From Synechococcales cyanobacterium PMM_0073 (lineage in GTDB: Bacteria; Cyanobacteriota; Cyanobacteriia; Elainellales; Elainellaceae): 8,546 bases of DNA. The stretch is taken from the NCBI GenBank assembly GCA_949127695.1, contig CASBQH010000482.1, forward strand, positions 1-8,546. The letters run 5' to 3'. The notes below the pieces were generated by a model. That model was not told where the DNA came from and searched no databases. It worked only from the letters and a program-made list of their open reading frames with translations. The position numbers and the translations under genes were made by a program. Shown here piece by piece: positions 5,821 through 8,546 of the stretch; within the stretch, counting starts at the first letter, position 1; every line of letters starts with the position of its first letter.

Positions 5821-6422
5821 GCCCCGTCAAGGCTGCGCCAGAGGTACCAGGAGGCGATCGTGCGGTAGGGCTGCCAGGGTGCAGCCAACTCCAGCATGGC
5901 TTTTTTGGCGGGCAAATCAGGCAGCTCATACAGCCGCTGCATCGCCGAGCGAATCCCCAGATCTTCAGTCGGCAGTACGTCCCAGCGGTGTAGCCGAAAA
6001 ATCAGCAGCATCTGTACCGTCCAGCGCCCGATGCCTTTGACCTGGGTTAGCGTTGTAATGATTGCTTCATCGTCCCACTCTGCAAGTTCTTCTAGCGTGG
6101 GGAACTCCGGGAGCTGGGTCGCCAAATCCTTTAAGTAAGCAATTTTGGGACGCGAAACTCCGGCGGTTCGCAGCAGCTCATCCGGCGTATTCAAAAGATC
6201 TAAAGCGCTGGGCGGCAAGGGATAGAGCTGCAAAAAGCGGCGGTGAATTGCCGCCGCCGCCTTGCCAGACAGCTGCTGATAGAGAATCGATTCAGCCAGT
6301 GTCGCCAGCAGATCGCCCTGTGATCGATCCTGGGCTAAGCGACAGTCGCCCACTTGGTCAATCACTTCAGCCAATCGCGCATCTGCCGCCCGGAGGCTAG
6401 CCAGAGCCAGAGAATAGTCCAT
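5811..6422 (-). CDS. DNA-3-methyladenine glycosylase, AlkA/Mag type
   Basis: This base-excision repair enzyme cuts alkylated purines such as 3-methyladenine from DNA, leaving an abasic site. From ATG 6420-6422 it has 203 residues, the size of compact Mag-like members that lack the extra N-terminal domain of E. coli AlkA. The helix-hairpin-helix DNA-binding motif is LTQVKGIGRWTVQML (125-139), followed by the Gly/Pro/Asp segment VLPTEDLGIR, where D154 fits the catalytic aspartate. LAESILYQQLSGKAA (42-56) is the typical family helix. In-frame ATG 6456-6458 would add 12 residues. It has AGGAGG upstream but 14 bases away and inside a hairpin, whereas ATG 6422 has AGGG six bases away and starts at the usual family beginning (MDY). 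The gene end overlaps the end of riboflavin synthase by 10 bases. It may be cotranscribed with rfbG upstream. Confidence 0.9.
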   Translation of the reverse strand: MDYSLALASLRAADARLAEVIDQVGDCRLAQDRSQGDLLATLAESILYQQLSGKAAAAIHRRFLQLYPLPPSALDLLNTPDELLRTAGVSRPKIAYLKDLATQLPEFPTLEELAEWDDEAIITTLTQVKGIGRWTVQMLLIFRLHRWDVLPTEDLGIRSAMQRLYELPDLPAKKAMLELAAPWQPYRTIASWYLWRSLDGAQK

Positions 6423-6442
6423 GCCAAGCCCTAAGTCTGTCT

Positions 6443-6474
6443 GGCGGGCGACCTGCATATACAGATCGCCCGCC
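6443..6474 (-). other. GC-rich hairpin between rfbG and the glycosylase gene, with an AUG in its loop
   Basis: GGCGGGCGA at 6443-6451 is a perfect inverse of TCGCCCGCC at 6466-6474. After one mismatch three further pairs (CTG with CAG) extend the stem to about 12 pairs, with a six-base loop at 6456-6461. In the minus-strand transcript the loop reads UAUAUG, so it exposes the alternative glycosylase start at 6458, and the AGGAGG ribosome site lies at the stem base with its last two G residues paired. No T-run follows in the transcript direction, so it is a poor intrinsic terminator for rfbG. Confidence 0.6.
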
Positions 6475-6494
6475 TCCTTCAGCTTAGCATTGCC

Positions 6495-7631
6495 CTAGCA
6501 GCCCGCTAGCTGTCTCAGCCGCGCCGGGGTCAAGACTTGAGAATCAGCGGCTTGCAGCTGATCAAAGTTCATAAACCGTTCGATCTGCGCTTCGGTATAT
6601 TGCCGCATGTCAGACTCATTTTGATAGGCTTTTGTCCAGTCCACAATCCATTGCAGCGTGGTTTTGAGATCTAGCTTCGGCGTCCAGCCCAGCATGGCGT
6701 GCGCCTTGGTGCAGTCCAGCTTCAGATAGGTGTTTTCATGCGCCTTCGGCTGACCATCCTGCCGCCAGGTTAAGCCATCGCCCCACTGCTCATACAGCGC
6801 GTCCGCAATCCAAGCAACAGGCTTGACGTTGATATCATCTGGGCCAAAGTTCCAGCCTTCCGCATAGGCCACGCCTTCGGTATAAAGCCGCTCTGCCAGC
6901 ATCATATAGCCATGCAGCGGCTCTAGCACATGCTGCCAAGGGCGGGTGGCGTGAGGGCTGCGAATTAATACCGACTCGCGCCGCATCAGCGCCTGCAAAA
7001 TATCGGGAATCAGCCGCTCTGCCGCCCAGTCGCCGCCGCCAATCACGTTGCCAGCTCTGGTGGTGGCCAGCGCTACGCCATGTTCGGCATAGCTGGCGGG
7101 GTTAAAGAACGAACTGCGGTAAGAGGCGGCCACCAGCTCGGCGCAGGCTTTGCTGCTGCTGTAGGGATCATAGCCGCCCAGTCGGTCGCCCTCGCGGTAG
7201 CCCCAGACCCATTCGCGGTTTTCGTAGCATTTGTCAGAGGTGATATCTACCACGGCTTTGATGCCTGGGGTCTGGCGCACGGCTTCCAGCAGATGTACCG
7301 TGCCCAGCACGTTGGTGGAATAGGTTTCGACAGGGGCTTGATAGGAGCGGCGCACCAGCGGCTGAGCGGCCATGTGAAACACAATTTCCGGCTGGCAAGC
7401 GCTCATTGCCTGTTGAACTGCCGCCAAATCACGCACATCTCCTTCCACGGAGGTCATGCCTTCTACGACATTGGCTAGCTTAAATAGGCTGGGGTCGGTC
7501 GGCGGCTGTAGAGCGAAGCCAGTGACTTCGGCTCCCAAGCTTTGCAGCCAGAGTGAGAGCCAGCTGCCTTTAAAACCTGTATGTCCGGTAATAAAAACTC
7601 GTTTGCCGTTCCAGAATTCGCGGTTAATCAT
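6495..7631 (-). CDS. rfbG: CDP-glucose 4,6-dehydratase
   Basis: This enzyme converts CDP-glucose to CDP-4-dehydro-6-deoxyglucose, the entry step to CDP-linked deoxysugars such as tyvelose, abequose, paratose and ascarylose in surface polysaccharides. The 378-residue protein is full length for the family. It is an extended short-chain dehydrogenase fold: the NAD-binding TGHTGFKG lies at 15-22, GDVRD follows near 64-68, and the catalytic region has DITSDKCYEN (129-138) and YSSSK with Y157 and K161. The combination GHTGFKGSWLSLWL, TSDKCYEN and TRAGNVIGGGDWA (191-203) separates it from the dTDP-glucose enzyme RmlB. ATG 7629-7631 is preceded by AGGGAG about 10 bases away. The usual partner, glucose-1-phosphate cytidylyltransferase (rfbF), is not beside it in this window: a sensor kinase lies upstream and a DNA repair gene downstream. 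Confidence 0.93.
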   Translation of the reverse strand: MINREFWNGKRVFITGHTGFKGSWLSLWLQSLGAEVTGFALQPPTDPSLFKLANVVEGMTSVEGDVRDLAAVQQAMSACQPEIVFHMAAQPLVRRSYQAPVETYSTNVLGTVHLLEAVRQTPGIKAVVDITSDKCYENREWVWGYREGDRLGGYDPYSSSKACAELVAASYRSSFFNPASYAEHGVALATTRAGNVIGGGDWAAERLIPDILQALMRRESVLIRSPHATRPWQHVLEPLHGYMMLAERLYTEGVAYAEGWNFGPDDINVKPVAWIADALYEQWGDGLTWRQDGQPKAHENTYLKLDCTKAHAMLGWTPKLDLKTTLQWIVDWTKAYQNESDMRQYTEAQIERFMNFDQLQAADSQVLTPARLRQLAGC

Positions 7632-7720
7632 TTGAATAATTCTCCCTAACTACTCGTCAGACCAGCAGCGGTTCTGTTAGCTGCCTGTTCTGTCTTCATG
7701 GTTCTAATCTGACAGCCGGG

Positions 7721-7742
7721 GATGAAATCTCGATGAAATCGC
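7721..7742 (-). promoter_or_regulatory. Tandem 11-base direct repeat upstream of rfbG
   Basis: GATGAAATCTC (7721-7731) is followed at once by GATGAAATCGC (7732-7742), differing at one base. On the rfbG-coding strand the core reads ATTTCATC twice, 11 bases apart, about 90-111 bases before the rfbG start and just after the sensor kinase stop. Tandem repeats with an 11-base period are the usual binding geometry of OmpR/PhoB-type response regulators. A regulator site for rfbG is an inference. Confidence 0.45.
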
Positions 7743-7753
7743 TCAGACTTTGA

Positions 7754-8546
7754 TCACTTCGCTCCAGATCCAGGCTTAGCCAGCAGCGGCAGCAGCAGCG
7801 TGAACTGACTGCCCTGTCCCAGCTCGCTCTTGACGCTGAGCCGACCGCGATGCCGCTGGACAATTGCCTGGGTAATTGATAGCCCCAGCCCAGAACCGCC
7901 CTGGCGCTGCGAACGGCCTTGATCCACTCGGTAAAATCGATCAAAAATTTGACTCTGATGCTCAGAGCTAATTCCAATGCCCGTATCTTCAATCTGGATC
8001 AAGGCTTGGCTCTGGCTGCGGCTAAGCTGTAGCATCACCTTGCCCTGAGCGGGCGTGTAGCGAATCGCGTTGCTGAGCAGATTGGCAATGGCGCGATAGA
8101 TCTGCTCAGCGTTCGCCCAAATCTCGACCGGACTGTCCCAGCCCGCAATTTTGAGATCAATCTCTGCCGCCATTGCCAGGGCTGCAAACTCGTCTTCTAG
8201 ATCCGCAAGCAGGCTGTTAAGGCAGCAGACTGAGAAAGCGTGAGCAGCCTGCTGATCCAATTGCTCAAGTTGCGACAGAATCAGCAAATCCTGCACCAAC
8301 TTTGAAAGCCGATAGTTTTGGCGACTTAGAATCTGAAAGGCTGATCGGGCATCTTCCAGCGTCAGGTCATTCGAGCGCATTGCCGTCTGCACAATTGCCT
8401 GTAAAGCGGCCAGCGGCGTCCGCAGCTCATGCGCGGCATCTGCCGTAAACTGCTGCATCTGCTGATAAGACTGGTTGGCCGGACGCAGCGCCAGCCCCGC
8501 CAGCCACCAGCTCGCTCCCCCAACCGCCACGACCCCCACCAAGGCC
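7754..8546 (-). CDS. Membrane sensor histidine kinase, C-terminal part (partial at window edge)
   Basis: The frame is open to the right edge, so the N-terminus with any sensor domain is missing; 264 residues are visible. They start in a hydrophobic segment (GVVAVGGASWWLAGLALRP), probably the last membrane helix. The phosphoacceptor box FTADAAHELRTPLAAL follows after only about 15 residues, with the histidine codon at 8429-8431. The ATPase domain has the N box NLLSNAIRYTP, G1 DTGIGIS, F box IFDRFYRVD and G2 GGSGLGLSI, all intact, so the kinase should be active. There is almost no room for a HAMP linker. The layout and the QQFTADAAHELR stretch resemble cyanobacterial RppB/NrsS-type kinases, though the signal sensed cannot be told. 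Its response regulator is not in the window and probably lies further right. A TGA stop ends it 122 bases before the rfbG start. Confidence 0.92.
   Translation of the reverse strand, partial: ALVGVVAVGGASWWLAGLALRPANQSYQQMQQFTADAAHELRTPLAALQAIVQTAMRSNDLTLEDARSAFQILSRQNYRLSKLVQDLLILSQLEQLDQQAAHAFSVCCLNSLLADLEDEFAALAMAAEIDLKIAGWDSPVEIWANAEQIYRAIANLLSNAIRYTPAQGKVMLQLSRSQSQALIQIEDTGIGISSEHQSQIFDRFYRVDQGRSQRQGGSGLGLSITQAIVQRHRGRLSVKSELGQGSQFTLLLPLLAKPGSGAK

Noticed and set aside
1..8546. HIP1 (GCGATCGC) sites, common in many cyanobacteria.
   Set aside because: No perfect copy was found by eye; the nearest is GCGATCGT near 5853. Their absence does not argue against a cyanobacterium, since many lineages lack enrichment.

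Overview
The window looks like a piece of a cyanobacterial chromosome, and nothing in it suggests a mobile element. The pointers are a FurA-type Fur protein with both CXXC motifs, a PilT ATPase with a long proline-rich N-terminal extension, a pentapeptide-repeat protein, a protein carrying a KaiB-type clock domain, and a sensor kinase resembling cyanobacterial RppB/NrsS-type kinases. Base composition is moderately GC-rich. A filamentous Leptolyngbya-like genus is a guess from overall flavour only. I found no tRNA, rRNA, CRISPR array, insertion sequence or phage gene.

Layout from left to right. Bases 1-825 (minus) hold the N-terminal half of dihydroxy-acid dehydratase (ilvD), cut by the window edge. 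A divergent intergenic region (826-1019) separates it from a cytosolic pentapeptide-repeat protein (1020-1859, plus). Then come a PilT-type pilus retraction ATPase (2025-3407, plus) and, 60 bases on, a two-part protein with an uncharacterised N-terminal domain and a C-terminal KaiB-like domain (3468-4283, plus). The fur gene (4322-4771, minus) converges on that gene. Its upstream region carries three copies of a TTCTCAAT-like box, consistent with FurA autoregulation. Riboflavin synthase (5131-5820, plus) diverges from fur and overlaps by 10 bases, tail to tail, a 3-methyladenine DNA glycosylase (5811-6422, minus). Upstream of the glycosylase on the same strand is CDP-glucose 4,6-dehydratase (rfbG, 6495-7631, minus). 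Upstream of that is the C-terminal part of a membrane sensor histidine kinase (7754-8546, minus), cut by the right edge.

Most genes do unrelated housekeeping jobs: branched-chain amino acid synthesis, riboflavin synthesis, DNA repair, iron regulation and nucleotide-sugar synthesis. The most interesting part is 2025-4283, where a pilus motor gene is followed closely by a gene encoding a KaiB-fold protein with an extra domain. The KaiB part aligns to KaiB without gaps, yet it ends near the point where KaiB's fold-switch control residues lie and differs there. Smaller curiosities are a strong hairpin that puts a possible glycosylase start codon in its loop, and 11-base tandem repeats in two upstream regions. 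No complete new system can be claimed from this sequence.
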